Below, piece by piece: positions 8,904 to 18,958 of a stretch of 64,000 nt of DNA. The stretch covers positions 1-64,000 of the forward strand of contig NZ_QUMT01000004.1 of assembly GCF_003387155.1 (NCBI RefSeq), written 5' to 3'. The translations under genes were made by a program, and so were the position numbers. This stretch comes from Roseateles depolymerans (GTDB taxonomy: Bacteria > Pseudomonadota > Gammaproteobacteria > Burkholderiales > Burkholderiaceae_C). How positions within the stretch are numbered: the first letter of the stretch is position 1; each line of letters opens with the position of its first letter. The notes below the pieces were generated by a model that saw only the letters and a list, made by a program, of their open reading frames with translations, was not told where the DNA came from and ran no database searches.

Positions 8904-11093
8904 TTACCGCTGTTTTTCGCGCTGGCGCCAGGCGTGCAGCAGCGGCTCCGTATATCCCGACGGCTGTTCCTTACCCTTGAAAACCAGATCCAGCGCCGCC
9001 TGGAAGGCGAAACTCTTCTCCGGATTGGCAGCCATCGGCCGGTAATTCGGGTCCCCAGCGTTCTGTTGATCGACCACCGCTGACATCCTTGTGAAGGTGT
9101 CCCTCACCTGTTGTTCAGTCACGACGCCATGCAGCAACCAGTTGGCAATGTGCTGGCTGGAAATGCGCAAGGTGGCACGGTCTTCCATCAATCCGACGCC
9201 GTTGATGTCGGGCACCTTGGAGCAGCCCACGCCCTGGTCGATCCAGCGGACCACGTACCCCAGGATGCCCTGGACGTTGTTGTCCAGCTCCTGCTGCTTC
9301 TCCGCGTCGGTCCAATTCGGAGACGCCACGACCGGAATGGTGAGGATGCGGTCCAGCAGGGCGGGGAAGTCTTCGCTCGCGGCGGCGGCTTCCAGGTCGG
9401 TCTGCACCTGCGCCACGTTCACCTGGTGATAGTGCAGCGCATGCAGCGTGGCGGCGGTGGGGCTGGGCACCCAGGCGGTGTTGGCGCCGGCTTTCGGATG
9501 AGCGATCTTCTGCTCCAGCATCGCCGCCATCAGGTCTGGCATGGCCCACATGCCCTTGCCGATCTGGGCACGGCCACGCAGGCCGGCGGCCAGGCCCACC
9601 AGCACGTTGTTGCGCTCATAGGCCTGGATCCAGGGGGAACTCTTCATGTCGCCCTTGCGCAGCATCGGTCCCGCCAGCATGGCGGTGTGCATCTCATCGC
9701 CGGTGCGGTCCAGGAAGCCGGTGTTGATGAAAGCCACGCGGCTGGGCGCGGCGGCAATGCAGGCCGCCAGGTTCACGCTGGTGCGGCGTTCCTCGTCCAT
9801 GATGCCCAGCTTCACCGCGGAGGCTGGCAGGCCCAGCAGTTTCTCGACACGGCCAAACAGCTCGTTGGCAAAGGCCACTTCGGCCGGGCCGTGCATCTTC
9901 GGCTTGACGATATAGATGGAGCCCTGGCGGGAGTTGCGCAGGCCCGAACCGGAGAGCTGATGGAGGTCATGCAGCGCAATCAGCGTGGTGATGACGGCAT
10001 CCATGATGCCTTCGGGGATCTCCTGGCCGCCCTCCATCAGGATGGCAGGATTGGTCATCAGGTGGCCGACATTGCGCACGAACAGCAGGGAGCGGCCCGG
10101 CAGCACCACGTCGCCGCCCTGGGGCGCCTGGTAGCGGCGGTCCGGATTCAGGCGCCGGGTCAGCGTCTTGCCGCCCTTGCTCACTTCCTCGGTCAGGGTG
10201 CCGCGCAAAATGCCCAGCCAGTTGCGGTAGGCCAGCAGCTTGTCTTGGGCATCCACCGCGGCGATGGAGTCTTCCAGGTCCAGGATGGTGGACAGCGCGG
10301 CTTCCATCAGCAGGTCGGACACGCCGGCCGGATCGGTCTTGCCGATGGCGGACTGGCGGTCGATCTGGATCTCGATGTGCAGGCCGTTGTGGCGCAGCAG
10401 CACGGCGCTGGGGTCGCTCGCTTCCCCGAGGAAGCCCACCAGGGCGGCCGGATCGGCCAGCGATGCGGTGGCGCCGCTGCGCAGCGTGACCGCCAGGGCG
10501 CCGTCCTGGATGCGGTAGCCCACCGCATCTGCATGGGAGGCGCCGGACAGCGGCGCTGCCTGGTCCAGCACCCCGCGGGCAAAGGCGATGACCTTGTTGC
10601 CGCGCACCGGGTTGTAGCCGCCGCTGCGGGTGGCCCCATCGGTCTCGGGAATGGCGTCGGTGCCGTAGAGCGCGTCATACAGGGAGCCCCACCGGGCGTT
10701 GGCCGCGTTCAGGGCATACCGTGCGTTAAGGATGGGCACCACCAGCTGCGGGCCGGCCTGGATGGCCAGCTCGGCATCCACATTGGCCGTGGTGGCGCGG
10801 CGGTCGGCCGGCGTGGGCACCAGGTAGCCGATGCGGGTGAGGAAGTCCTTGTAGGCCGCCATGTCCTGGATGGGGCCGGGGTGGGCCCGGTGCCAGGCAT
10901 CGAGCTCGGATTGCAGCCGGTCCCGTTCCTTGAGCAGCGCTGCATTCTTCGGCGCCAGGTCATGCACCAGCGCATCGAAGCCGGCCCAGAACGTGTCCGG
11001 GCTCAGGCCGGTGCCGGCCAATGCCTCGGTGTCAATGAATCGGGCCAGATCGGCATCAATATGGAGGCGGTGGTGCTGGACGCGAGTGCTCAT
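8904..11093 (-). CDS. glcB: Malate synthase G
   Basis: Condenses glyoxylate with acetyl-CoA to give malate in the glyoxylate and glycolate pathways, in the cytosol. The protein has 729 residues, close to the roughly 723 of E. coli GlcB, so it is the long G isoform and not the short A isoform. Family landmarks include [16 protein letters not shown] near residue 270, a [12 protein letters not shown] segment and [15 protein letters not shown] near residue 560. The start is ATG at 11093, preceded by GGGGAGA; an in-frame extension upstream lacks a ribosome site. A LysR-type gene is transcribed divergently 246 bp away and may regulate it. No isocitrate lyase or glycolate oxidase gene lies in the window. 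Confidence 0.95.
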   Translation of the reverse strand: MSTRVQHHRLHIDADLARFIDTEALAGTGLSPDTFWAGFDALVHDLAPKNAALLKERDRLQSELDAWHRAHPGPIQDMAAYKDFLTRIGYLVPTPADRRATTANVDAELAIQAGPQLVVPILNARYALNAANARWGSLYDALYGTDAIPETDGATRSGGYNPVRGNKVIAFARGVLDQAAPLSGASHADAVGYRIQDGALAVTLRSGATASLADPAALVGFLGEASDPSAVLLRHNGLHIEIQIDRQSAIGKTDPAGVSDLLMEAALSTILDLEDSIAAVDAQDKLLAYRNWLGILRGTLTEEVSKGGKTLTRRLNPDRRYQAPQGGDVVLPGRSLLFVRNVGHLMTNPAILMEGGQEIPEGIMDAVITTLIALHDLHQLSGSGLRNSRQGSIYIVKPKMHGPAEVAFANELFGRVEKLLGLPASAVKLGIMDEERRTSVNLAACIAAAPSRVAFINTGFLDRTGDEMHTAMLAGPMLRKGDMKSSPWIQAYERNNVLVGLAAGLRGRAQIGKGMWAMPDLMAAMLEQKIAHPKAGANTAWVPSPTAATLHALHYHQVNVAQVQTDLEAAAASEDFPALLDRILTIPVVASPNWTDAEKQQELDNNVQGILGYVVRWIDQGVGCSKVPDINGVGLMEDRATLRISSQHIANWLLHGVVTEQQVRDTFTRMSAVVDQQNAGDPNYRPMAANPEKSFAFQAALDLVFKGKEQPSGYTEPLLHAWRQREKQR

Positions 11094-11339
11094 GGTGTCT
11101 CCCCGGCTGGGCATGGAGGTCAATGATGGAAGGCGCTTGTTCTGGACGCCGCCCCGGTGCGCGGACGACACCGCGCACAAGCGTCTCCCGGGGCGGGCGA
11201 CTGGCATTGACTGTAGGACAGGAGCCGTGTCCGATTGCTGCTGAGGGCTGCAAGAGATCCCTGACTTTTTTGCACAAATAACAACGGCTAGGGCTTCGAT
11301 TCATTCCAGAAAACGGCGCAACGCCCACAATCCGCCTTC

Positions 11340-12278
11340 ATGGACCGCCTCAAGCAAATGGAGTCATTTGTGCTGGTTGCCACCAAGGGCAGCCTGACCG
11401 CCGCCGCCCAGGCCGAGGGGGTGGCGCCGGCGGTGATGGGTCGGCGGCTGGATGCGCTGGAAGCGCGGCTGGGCGTCAAACTGCTGCTGCGCACCACCCG
11501 GCGCCTGAGCCTGACCCACGAGGGCAGTGCCTTCCTGGAAGACTGCCAGCGCCTGCTGACGGAATTCGACAATGCCGAGGCGAGCGTGACGGCTGGCGGC
11601 GTCAAGGCCAGCGGGCATCTGCGGGTCACCGCCCCGGCGGGTTTTGGTCGTCGGCATGTGGCGCCGCTGGTGCCGGACTTCCTGGCGCGCCATCCGGAGG
11701 TGAGCGTGTCGCTCAACCTCAGCGACCGGGTGGTGGACATCGTCAATGAGGGCTTCGATTGCGCCGTGCGGGTGGGCGACCTCAGCGACTCCAGCTTGAT
11801 CAGCATGCGACTGGCCGACAACCGCCGGCTCTGTGTGGCGGCCCCCGCCTACCTGCAGCGAGCGGGCATCCCCCGCCATCCGTCCGAGCTGTCCCGGCAT
11901 GAATGCCTGACCCTGAGCTCCGATGCCAGCCAGACCCGTGGCTGGGCCTTCCGGGTGGACGGACAGGTGCAACACCTGCGCCCGAGCGGCCGGCTGGACT
12001 GCAGCGACGGCCAGGTGCTGCACGACTGGTGCCGGCGCGGCCTGGGTCTGGCCTGGCGCAGCACCTGGGAGGTGGCGCAGGAAATCCGCAGCGGTCAGCT
12101 CATCAGTGTGCTGGACGACTTCGCGGCGCCGCCCAATGGCATCTTTGCCGTGGTGTCGCAGCGCAAACACCTCCCCTTGCGGGTGAGGCTGTGGATAGAT
12201 TTCCTCAAAGAGCATTACGCCCATCCCCGCTACTGGGAGGGCCCGACCACGACGCAACCCTCGATGGAGAACGCATGA
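11340..12278 (+). CDS. LysR-family transcriptional regulator
   Basis: Protein of 312 residues. An N-terminal winged helix-turn-helix (about 1-60, FVLVATKGSLTAAAQAEGVA) is followed by a LysR substrate-binding domain (about 88-295). The first residues, MDRLKQMESFV, are typical of the family. It is divergent from glcB, and LysR regulators commonly control the neighbouring divergent gene, so glcB is the natural candidate target; this is inference. The stop codon overlaps the next start (ATGA, 12275-12278), so it is translationally coupled to the DUF2214 gene. Confidence 0.9.
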   Translation: MDRLKQMESFVLVATKGSLTAAAQAEGVAPAVMGRRLDALEARLGVKLLLRTTRRLSLTHEGSAFLEDCQRLLTEFDNAEASVTAGGVKASGHLRVTAPAGFGRRHVAPLVPDFLARHPEVSVSLNLSDRVVDIVNEGFDCAVRVGDLSDSSLISMRLADNRRLCVAAPAYLQRAGIPRHPSELSRHECLTLSSDASQTRGWAFRVDGQVQHLRPSGRLDCSDGQVLHDWCRRGLGLAWRSTWEVAQEIRSGQLISVLDDFAAPPNGIFAVVSQRKHLPLRVRLWIDFLKEHYAHPRYWEGPTTTQPSMENA

Positions 12279-12733
12279 ATCTTGAAGCCCTGCTGGCAGG
12301 CCTGCACATCCTGGCCATCCTGAGCCTGGTGGTGTTCTTGAGCAGCCAGGCGGCCCTGTGCCGCTCCGAGTGGATGAACGCCGCCGTGGTGACACGGCTG
12401 ACGCGGGTGGACATGATCTACGGCATCACCGCCGTGGCGGTCCTGGCGTCCGGGCTGATCCGCACCTGGTGGGGCATCAAGGGGGGCGGCTGGTACTGGC
12501 ACCAGCCGCTGCTGCATTTCAAGGTGGGGCTGTTTGTGGTGATCGGCGTGCTGTCGATCAAGCCCACCCTGACCTACCGCCGCTGGGCCAAGACCCTGCG
12601 GGAAACGGGCAGCCTGCCGGACGAAGACGAGGTCAAGGCCACCCGGCGTCTGGTGATGCTGCAGGCGCACCTGCTGCTGCTCATTCCAATCGCAGCGGTG
12701 ATGCTGGCGCGGGGCGTCTGGACGCGGGGATGA
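12275..12733 (+). CDS. DUF2214 family inner-membrane protein
   Basis: Protein of 152 residues with four predicted membrane segments: about 4-24, 45-65, 80-98 and 125-147. It has the family's conserved middle segment, where a polar loop with GWYWHQPLLHFKV follows TM2. The function of DUF2214 proteins is unknown. The ATG overlaps the LysR stop, so expression is coupled to the regulator. It converges with the PsiF gene, whose stop is 25 bp downstream. Confidence 0.8.
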   Translation: MNLEALLAGLHILAILSLVVFLSSQAALCRSEWMNAAVVTRLTRVDMIYGITAVAVLASGLIRTWWGIKGGGWYWHQPLLHFKVGLFVVIGVLSIKPTLTYRRWAKTLRETGSLPDEDEVKATRRLVMLQAHLLLLIPIAAVMLARGVWTRG

Positions 12734-12757
12734 GCCCGAGCCTGCCCCGCGCGTCGC

Positions 12758-13084
12758 TCAATGCGCCGTCAGGCACTCCTTCATGAAGGCCTTGCGCGCA
12801 TCACCGGTCTTCTTCTGATCGGCGGCGTCCTTGTTGCACGCCGCCATCTTTTCCTGCTGCGGCGTCATCTTCTTCTCGGGTTCGGACTTGCCGGCCAGGC
12901 AGGCCTTCATGAAGGCCTTGCGGTCGTCGCCCGTCTTGCCCTTTTCCTTGGCCTCCTTGTTGCAGCTGCCCATGCGTTTCTGCTGCGGGCTCAGTTCCTT
13001 CTTCTTCTCGTCCTGCGCATGGGCCGGCGCGAGGACCGACAGGGACAGCAACAGGCCGGCGGTCAGGGTCAACAATGCTTTCAT
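12758..13084 (-). CDS. PsiF-repeat exported protein
   Basis: Protein of 108 residues. The signal peptide ends APAHAQ, followed by a Lys-rich linker and two PsiF repeats. Each repeat has the pattern PQQ.(K/R)M..CN.(E/D)A....K.GD.RKAFMK.CL, with two Cys per repeat that could pair in the periplasm. PsiF was named for phosphate-starvation induction in E. coli; its biochemical role is unknown. The start at 13084 has AGGAGA upstream. The Ser/Thr kinase gene lies upstream on the same strand, 103 bp away. Confidence 0.85.
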   Translation of the reverse strand: MKALLTLTAGLLLSLSVLAPAHAQDEKKKELSPQQKRMGSCNKEAKEKGKTGDDRKAFMKACLAGKSEPEKKMTPQQEKMAACNKDAADQKKTGDARKAFMKECLTAH

Positions 13085-13187
13085 CTCATGCTCTCCTACG
13101 GGGGTTGGGGGAAGGACCTCAGGGCAGTGAACCACAGCAACGGAGGCCCCTCAAGCGCGGTTGACCTGTGTCATGTCCGGCACTGCC

Positions 13188-14573
13188 TCACAAGATGCGG
13201 CGCGGATGGGCCAGTGCCTCATGCGCCAGATGCAGCCGGCGCACCAGGACCTGGATGAAAGCCCGGTCGAACCGGTGCTGGCACTCCGGGCTGAGCTGTC
13301 CGAGCGACTCCGGCGTGAAGGACACCGTTGTGCAGATATCGGTCACCCGGATGTCGGTGCTGTGGCGACGCAATTCAGGATTCGGCGCCAGGTACGCCAT
13401 CTCGCCCACCGAGGTGCCGCTGCCCAGCGTGGCCACCAGCGCCCCGTCCCGCCAGACCTCCACCTCGCCCTGCGCAATGATGTGGAAGGTGTTGCCCTCC
13501 TGGCCCCGCTTGAAGAGCAGGTAGTCCAGCGGATAACGCCGCCAGCGGGCCCGCCGCACCACTTCCCACAGCTCGACATCGCCGAAGTTGTCAAAGAACT
13601 CCAGGCCGCGCAGCAGGTTGAAGCGCTCCGAGTCCTTCACCTCGTTGAGCCGTGCCAGCGGCACCAGTTGCCGGGCCACCAGCTCCGACAAGGCTTGCCC
13701 GAAGGCTTCCCAGTCCGCATGACGCTCATGCGGATGCTTGGCCAGCGCCTTGAGGATGACGGCGTCCAGCGCCTCGGTCACCCCGCCGCGCTGCCCCTGC
13801 ATCGGCTGGGGTGCCTGGTGGTAGATCTGATGCATCAGCGCCATCTGGCTGGGCGCGTCAAACGGCGGGCGGCCGCAGATCATGTGATAGAGCACGGCGC
13901 CCAATGAATAGATGTCCGCCTGGCAGCCGACATCACCGCCCTCGATCTGCTCGGGCGGCATGTAGGCCAGGGACCCGACGCGGTGGACCTGCGTCATGTC
14001 CGCATGCATGTTGAGGGCACTGCCGAAGTCGCTGACCTTCACATCGGTCACCTGCCCGGCACTGTCGAGCACCGCCAGCAAATTGGCCGGCTTGATGTCC
14101 CGGTGCACAACGCCCTGCCGGAACACATAGGACAGGGCCATGGCGCACTTGAACCCCAGCTCGACGATCTGGTCCAGCGGCAACAGCCGGTCGGTGCGGC
14201 AGAAGTGCTTGAGCGTCACGCCATGGACATATTCCATGACCAGGTAGGGCGCATCGCCGTCCTGCACCGCGTCCAGGATCTGGACCACGTTGGGGTGCTG
14301 CAGACGGCCGGCCAGCGCGGCTTCGGAGGCGAAGAAGCGCCGGCTGAGCGTGTCTTCCTCCGCCCCCTGCCCCATCCAGCTGCGCATGCGCTTGATGGCG
14401 ACTTCCTGGTCGCGGAACGGATCCACCGCCAGGAAGACGTCGCTGGTGGCGCCCTCGCCCAGGCGGCGAAGCACGCGGTACTTGCCGATCTGCTCCGGCA
14501 GGTCAGGGCCCGGCGCGGCCAGGGCGTCGAGCGGACGGCTGTGGCTGGTGGAAAAGTCGGCGGGGGCGGTCAT
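13188..14573 (-). CDS. Serine/threonine protein kinase with C-terminal cyclic-nucleotide-binding domain
   Basis: Protein of 461 residues. A Hanks-type kinase domain (about 28-290) has a glycine-rich loop [10 protein letters not shown], the Lys in VAIKRM, catalytic loop [15 protein letters not shown] in VSDFGSAL and an APE-like MPPEQ. Every core catalytic residue is present. After a linker, a cyclic-nucleotide-binding domain (about 335-445) shows [21 protein letters not shown] and [10 protein letters not shown]. No membrane segment is evident, so it is probably cytosolic. The arrangement suggests kinase activity gated by cAMP or cGMP, which is inference. ATG 14585 is an alternative start. It is divergent from argS. 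No phosphatase gene is adjacent. Confidence 0.88.
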   Translation of the reverse strand: MTAPADFSTSHSRPLDALAAPGPDLPEQIGKYRVLRRLGEGATSDVFLAVDPFRDQEVAIKRMRSWMGQGAEEDTLSRRFFASEAALAGRLQHPNVVQILDAVQDGDAPYLVMEYVHGVTLKHFCRTDRLLPLDQIVELGFKCAMALSYVFRQGVVHRDIKPANLLAVLDSAGQVTDVKVSDFGSALNMHADMTQVHRVGSLAYMPPEQIEGGDVGCQADIYSLGAVLYHMICGRPPFDAPSQMALMHQIYHQAPQPMQGQRGGVTEALDAVILKALAKHPHERHADWEAFGQALSELVARQLVPLARLNEVKDSERFNLLRGLEFFDNFGDVELWEVVRRARWRRYPLDYLLFKRGQEGNTFHIIAQGEVEVWRDGALVATLGSGTSVGEMAYLAPNPELRRHSTDIRVTDICTTVSFTPESLGQLSPECQHRFDRAFIQVLVRRLHLAHEALAHPRRIL

Positions 14574-14649
14574 CGTTACAGGCATCCTGCCGCACAGGGT
14601 GACGAGCGGCAAGGGGCTGAACCGTCTATTACAGGACCTGCCCCCTAAA

Positions 14650-16392
14650 ATGCGACACATGATCCAAGCCAAGCAGGAATTGCTCGACGCCCTGGGGACC
14701 GTGCTCCAGGCCTTGAGCCAGGACGCCGTCGCCAGCGGCGCGATGGCCGCCGCACCGGCGGCCGCCTTTGAAACGCCCAAGCAGGCCAGCCACGGCGACT
14801 TCGCCTGTACGGCAGCCATGCAGCTGTCCAAGGCCTTGCGAAAGAATCCGCGCGAACTGGCCCAGACGCTGATCGCCCAGCTGCAGGAGCAGCCGGCGGT
14901 GCAGCGCTGGGTGGACGCGCTGGAAATCGCCGGCCCGGGCTTCATCAACCTGCGGCTCAAGCCCGCCGCCCGCCAGGCCGTGATCAGCGAGGTGCTGACG
15001 GCGGCTGAGGGTTTCGGCCAGCAACCGGCCCATCCGGACTCGGTGCTGGTGGAATTCGTCTCCGCCAACCCCACCGGTCCGCTGCACGTGGGCCATGCCC
15101 GCCAGGCGGCTCTGGGCGATTCGCTCTGCCACCTGTTCAGCACCCAGGGCTGGACCGTCAGTCGGGAGTTCTATTACAACGACGCCGGCGTGCAGATCGC
15201 CACTCTGGCCCAGTCCACCCAGGCCCGTCTGAAGGGGCTGAAGCCGGGCGACGCCGGCTGGCCGGAATCCGCCTACAACGGGGACTACATCCAGGACATC
15301 GCCGAAGCCTTCCTGAGCAAGGCCACCGTCAAGGCGGACGACCGGGAATTCACCGCCTCGGGCGACATCAACGACCTGGACAGCATCCGCCAGTTCGCCG
15401 TGGCCTACCTGCGTCACGAGCAGGATCTGGACCTGCAAGCCTTTGGCCTGCGCTTTGACAACTACTTCCTCGAGTCCAGCCTCTACACCGGCGGGCAGGT
15501 GGAAGATGCCGTCTCGCGCATGATCGCCAACGGCAAGACCTACGAGGACGGCGGCGCGCTCTGGCTGCGCTCGACGGACTACGGCGACGACAAGGACCGC
15601 GTCATGCGCAAGTCCGACGGCACCTATACCTACTTCGTGCCGGACGTGGCCTACCACGTCAACAAGTTCAAGCGCGGCTTCAGCAAGTGCATCAACATCC
15701 AGGGCACCGACCACCACGGCACCATCGCCCGGGTGCGCGGCGGCCTGCAGGCCACCGGCGTGGGCATCCCCCAGGGCTTCCCGGACTACGTGCTGCACAA
15801 GATGGTGACGGTGATGAAGGGCGGCGCGGAGGTCAAGATCTCCAAGCGGGCCGGCTCCTACGTCACCTTGCGCGACCTGATCGACTGGACCAGCCGCGAC
15901 GCGGTGCGCTTCTTCCTGATCAGCCGCAAGGCGGACACCGAATTCGTGTTCGACGTGGACCTGGCGCTCAAGGCCAACGACGAGAACCCGGTGTTCTATG
16001 TGCAGTACGCCCACGCCCGCATCTGCTCGGTGCTACGCAACTGGGCGGACCAGGGCGGCCAAATGGCCACGCTGGGCGAGGCGGATCTCAGCCTGCTGAC
16101 CGCCCCCACCGAATATGCGCTGATGCAGAAGCTGGCGGACTATCCCCGCATGCTCACCAGCGCCGCGCAGGACCTGGCCCCGCATGACGTCGCGTTCTAT
16201 CTGCGTGATCTGGCGGGGGCCTTCCACAGCTACTATGCGGCCGAACGTTTCCTGGTGGAGGACAACGCCGCACTGACCCGTTCGCGCATGGCGCTGCTGA
16301 CGGCCACCCGTCAGGTGGTGCGCAATGCGCTGGCGGTGCTGGGGGTGTCCGCGCCGGAAACGATGGCTCGAGATAACCAGGAGCATCAATGA
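14650..16392 (+). CDS. argS: Arginine–tRNA ligase
   Basis: Class I aminoacyl-tRNA synthetase that charges tRNA-Arg. The protein has 580 residues, the usual size. The N-terminal Add1 domain (about 1-110) precedes [13 protein letters not shown], where HVGH at 146-149 is the HIGH motif. The KMSKS-like loop is VKISKRAG. The C-terminal DALR anticodon-binding domain begins near [18 protein letters not shown] 14659, three codons later, is an equally possible start because neither has a clear ribosome site. Its stop overlaps the next ATG (16389-16392), coupling it to the SPOR gene. The order argS–SPOR–dsbA is familiar in Burkholderiales. Confidence 0.96.
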   Translation: MRHMIQAKQELLDALGTVLQALSQDAVASGAMAAAPAAAFETPKQASHGDFACTAAMQLSKALRKNPRELAQTLIAQLQEQPAVQRWVDALEIAGPGFINLRLKPAARQAVISEVLTAAEGFGQQPAHPDSVLVEFVSANPTGPLHVGHARQAALGDSLCHLFSTQGWTVSREFYYNDAGVQIATLAQSTQARLKGLKPGDAGWPESAYNGDYIQDIAEAFLSKATVKADDREFTASGDINDLDSIRQFAVAYLRHEQDLDLQAFGLRFDNYFLESSLYTGGQVEDAVSRMIANGKTYEDGGALWLRSTDYGDDKDRVMRKSDGTYTYFVPDVAYHVNKFKRGFSKCINIQGTDHHGTIARVRGGLQATGVGIPQGFPDYVLHKMVTVMKGGAEVKISKRAGSYVTLRDLIDWTSRDAVRFFLISRKADTEFVFDVDLALKANDENPVFYVQYAHARICSVLRNWADQGGQMATLGEADLSLLTAPTEYALMQKLADYPRMLTSAAQDLAPHDVAFYLRDLAGAFHSYYAAERFLVEDNAALTRSRMALLTATRQVVRNALAVLGVSAPETMARDNQEHQ

Positions 16393-17078
16393 GCAAGGAG
16401 AAACAGCGCGGCGGCTTCGCCATGGGCCTGATCGTAGGCCTGTTGCTGGGGCTGGGCATCGCGCTGGGTGTGGCGTTGTACGTGACCAAGGCCCCCGTGC
16501 CGTTCATCAACAAACTGCCGCAGCGCACTGCTGAACAGGACGCTCAGGAAGCCGAGCGCAACCGCAACTGGGACCCGAATGCGCCGCTGGCCGGCCGTGC
16601 GGGGGCCAAGGCGGCGTCCGGTGTCGTGACGCCGGGCCCGGCGCCCGCGGTGGTGCCGGCCACGCCGGCCCAGACGCCGCCGACGGCGGGTGCGGGTGGT
16701 ACGTCCACCGGCACAGCCGCCGGCACCGGCACGATGGTCCCGCCGGCCGTTGAAGGTCGCCCGCAGGCGCGGGTCGATGCCAAGCCTGCCGACAAGCCCG
16801 CGGACAAGCCGGCAGACAAGCCCGCCGAGACCGCACGCGCCGCCAACGGCTACTTTGTCCAGGCGGGGGCCTTCACCCGCATGGAGGACGCCGAGCAGCA
16901 GCGGGCCAAGCTGGCCATCCAGGGGTTTTCGGCCAAGGTGATGGAGCGTGAGCAATCGGGCCGGACGGTGTACCGGGTCCGCATGGGTCCGTTTGACAGC
17001 CGGGAAGAGGCCGAAGGCCAGCAAAAGAAGCTGGAAGGCGCCGGCATCGAAGCCAATCTGGTGGCAGTGCAGCGTTGA
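16389..17078 (+). CDS. SPOR-domain inner-membrane protein
   Basis: Protein of 229 residues: a short basic N-terminus, one membrane segment (about 11-33), a Pro/Ala-rich periplasmic linker with repeated ADKP units (about 128-145), and a C-terminal SPOR domain (about 150-229, [20 protein letters not shown] to [11 protein letters not shown]). SPOR domains bind glycan strands stripped of stem peptides at the division septum, as in FtsN and DedD. A role in cell division or envelope maintenance is likely but not specified by sequence. It is translationally coupled to argS by an ATGA overlap. Confidence 0.88.
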   Translation: MSKEKQRGGFAMGLIVGLLLGLGIALGVALYVTKAPVPFINKLPQRTAEQDAQEAERNRNWDPNAPLAGRAGAKAASGVVTPGPAPAVVPATPAQTPPTAGAGGTSTGTAAGTGTMVPPAVEGRPQARVDAKPADKPADKPADKPAETARAANGYFVQAGAFTRMEDAEQQRAKLAIQGFSAKVMEREQSGRTVYRVRMGPFDSREEAEGQQKKLEGAGIEANLVAVQR

Positions 17079-17177
17079 TGCCCCTGCATTCATGCAGCTG
17101 CATTAATGCCTGCCTAAGTCTGTATCCCTAGCATCGCGGCGCCGGCATGGACCGGTGATCCGCAAAGGAAGCACAAC

Positions 17178-17858
17178 ATGAAGCGTCGCGAATTCACCCA
17201 GTTGTCGGCTGCCACGGCCCTGGCGGCCGGGACGGCGGGGGGGCTGCTGGTCCAGCCGGCTCTGGCCCAGGGAGGTCCGATCGAAGGCCGTCAGTACCAG
17301 CGCCTGGCCAACAAGGTGCCGGGGGGACCGGCTGGCAAGATCGAGGTCATCGAATTCTTCTGGTATGGCTGCCCGCACTGCTATGTGTTTGAGCCGACCA
17401 TTGAAGCCTGGGCCAAGCAGTTGCCGGCGGACGTGGTGTATCGCAAGGTGCATGTGGCCTTCCGTGAGAACGTGAAGATCCACCAGCGTCTGTTCTTCAC
17501 GCTGGAGGCGATGGGCAAGGAAGCGCAGGTGCGCCCGGCCATCTTCAATGCCATCCACCGTGGCGGGCAGAGCCTGACCGACCCGAAGGCGATGGCGGCT
17601 TTCCTGGCGCCGCTGGGGGTGGATTCGGCCAAGTTCCTGGAGCTCTACAACTCCTTCACCGTGCAGACCAAGTGCCAGCAGGCGGCGAAGCTGCAGGACA
17701 CCTACAACATTGATGGCGTCCCGACGGTGGCGGTGGGGGGTCGTTTCCTGACCTCGCCCTCGATGGCGGGTTTTGGCCTGCGTGTGAGCGAAGAGGAACT
17801 GGGCCAGCGCGCCATCGCCGTCGCCAACTTCCTCATCGAACAATCGCGGAAGGGCTAA
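17178..17858 (+). CDS. dsbA: Thiol:disulfide interchange protein DsbA
   Basis: Periplasmic oxidase that introduces disulfide bonds. The protein has 226 residues. Its signal sequence starts MKRREFTQL, a Tat-like twin-arginine motif, and ends PALAQ. The active site is C65-P-H-C68 in FWYGCPHCYVFEP, inside a thioredoxin fold with the DsbA helical insertion. The cis-Pro segment is GVPTVAVGG. A good ribosome site (AAAGGA) precedes the ATG. It follows the SPOR gene by 99 bp. Immediately downstream is the large inverted repeat that separates it from lptA. Confidence 0.94.
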   Translation: MKRREFTQLSAATALAAGTAGGLLVQPALAQGGPIEGRQYQRLANKVPGGPAGKIEVIEFFWYGCPHCYVFEPTIEAWAKQLPADVVYRKVHVAFRENVKIHQRLFFTLEAMGKEAQVRPAIFNAIHRGGQSLTDPKAMAAFLAPLGVDSAKFLELYNSFTVQTKCQQAAKLQDTYNIDGVPTVAVGGRFLTSPSMAGFGLRVSEEELGQRAIAVANFLIEQSRKG

Positions 17859-17878
17859 GCCCCCCAGTAAGCATTTGA

Positions 17879-18288
17879 GCCCCCCAGTCGCTCCGCTCCT
17901 GCCCCCAAGGGGCGCCACCCAGCGGCCTGGTGGATTGTTGGCCCCCCAGTCGCTGCGCTCCTGCCCCCGAGGGGCGCCTCCCAGCGGCCTGGCAAAGCCA
18001 GTTCCGCGGGAGTGGCTTGAAGGGCGCCGGGCGAAGCGCCCGGGCTGAAGATTTCGTCAGAGAGGCGCTTGCGCCATGGCCGACGAAGGGCGGCGCACGG
18101 TGCACACCGGCCAGATTCGGGCTTCTTCCAAATGGGGGCCCGCCATACCCTCCTTTTATCGCGACGCTCGCTCGTCTTAGCGTCGGGCGCGAAGCGCCTG
18201 CGCGCTCCTCCAGCAACACCCGCGGAACTGGCTTTGCCAGGCCGCTGGGTGGCGCCCCTTGGGGGCAGGAGCGAAGCGACTGGGGGGC
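17879..18288. repeat. Long imperfect inverted repeat with a third direct copy
   Basis: The 482-bp gap between dsbA and lptA (17859-18340) contains three copies of a G/C-rich unit beginning GCCCCCCAGTCGCT. Copy A (17879-17930) and copy B (17941-18010) are direct repeats. Copy C (about 18219-18288) is inverted relative to B. B and C match over about 70 bases with about three mismatches and include AAAGCCAGTTCCGCGGG. Between them lies about 210 bp without a credible gene. The transcript could fold into a very long hairpin. I have an impression of similar C-run/GGGGCGCC intergenic repeats in other Burkholderiales genomes, but I cannot verify it here. Confidence 0.85.
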
Positions 18289-18340
18289 ACAAAGCTTCGG
18301 GGCTAGAATCGTTGCAAGTTTTGTGCCGTCAGGATTCACC

Positions 18341-18958
18341 ATGCCCCTTCGTCGTCCCCTGCTGTTGTCCGGAGCACTCGCCCTGGCGCTTGCCGCGCCC
18401 TGGGTGCAGGCGGCCAAGGACGACCGCCAGAAGCCGCTGAACCTGGTGTTCGACAAGGAAGGGGAAGTCGATAAGGTCAAGCAACGCGCCGAGTTCAACG
18501 GCAACGTCATCCTGACCAAGGGCTCCCTGATGCTGCGCGCCGAACGCATGGACGTGCAGGAAACCAAGGACGGCTATTACCTGGCCTACGCCAACGGCGT
18601 CCCCAGCCGCCAGGTGCAGTTCCGCCAGGACCGCGAAACCCCCGGTGAACGCATCGAAGGCCGTGCCGACCAGATCGAGTACGACACCCGCAGCGAAACC
18701 ATCCGCCTGATCGGCAACGCCGAAGCCAAAGTCATGCGCGGCGACCAGCTGATGCAGACCATGGCCGGCGCCACCCTCAACTACGACAACCGCACCGAGC
18801 GGCTGCTGGTGGAAACCGGCGCCAGCTCGCCCCATCCCAACGGCCGCGGCCGCGTCGTGCTGATGCCCAAGAACGCCCCCGCCGAACCCGCCTCCGCCGC
18901 CAGCGCCCCCCTGGGTCTGCGCCCCAGCCTCAACCTGACGCCGCGCCAGTCCCCATGA
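18341..18958 (+). CDS. lptA: LPS-transport periplasmic protein LptA
   Basis: Protein of 205 residues. The signal peptide ends APWVQAA, and the OstA/LptA fold covers about 28-165 ([26 protein letters not shown]-like [13 protein letters not shown]). LptA forms the periplasmic bridge that carries lipopolysaccharide from LptB2FGC to LptDE. The start is ATG 18341. Its stop overlaps the lptB start (ATGA, 18955-18958). In related bacteria lptC and kdsC normally lie directly upstream; here dsbA and a repeat element occupy that place, so lptC must be elsewhere. Confidence 0.92.
   Translation: MPLRRPLLLSGALALALAAPWVQAAKDDRQKPLNLVFDKEGEVDKVKQRAEFNGNVILTKGSLMLRAERMDVQETKDGYYLAYANGVPSRQVQFRQDRETPGERIEGRADQIEYDTRSETIRLIGNAEAKVMRGDQLMQTMAGATLNYDNRTERLLVETGASSPHPNGRGRVVLMPKNAPAEPASAASAPLGLRPSLNLTPRQSP

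Noticed and set aside
8655..8980. Several overlapping short open frames between glcB and the second TonB receptor
   Set aside because: No ribosome sites, composition or domains support any of them, and two palindromes occupy the same DNA.
17084..17097. Palindrome CTGCATTCATGCAG after the SPOR gene as a terminator
   Set aside because: The stem is short and AT-containing and has no T-run, so termination is not supported.
17930..18340. Open frame extending lptA upstream through the inverted repeat
   Set aside because: The extension is the repeat itself; the LptA signal peptide begins at ATG 18341.
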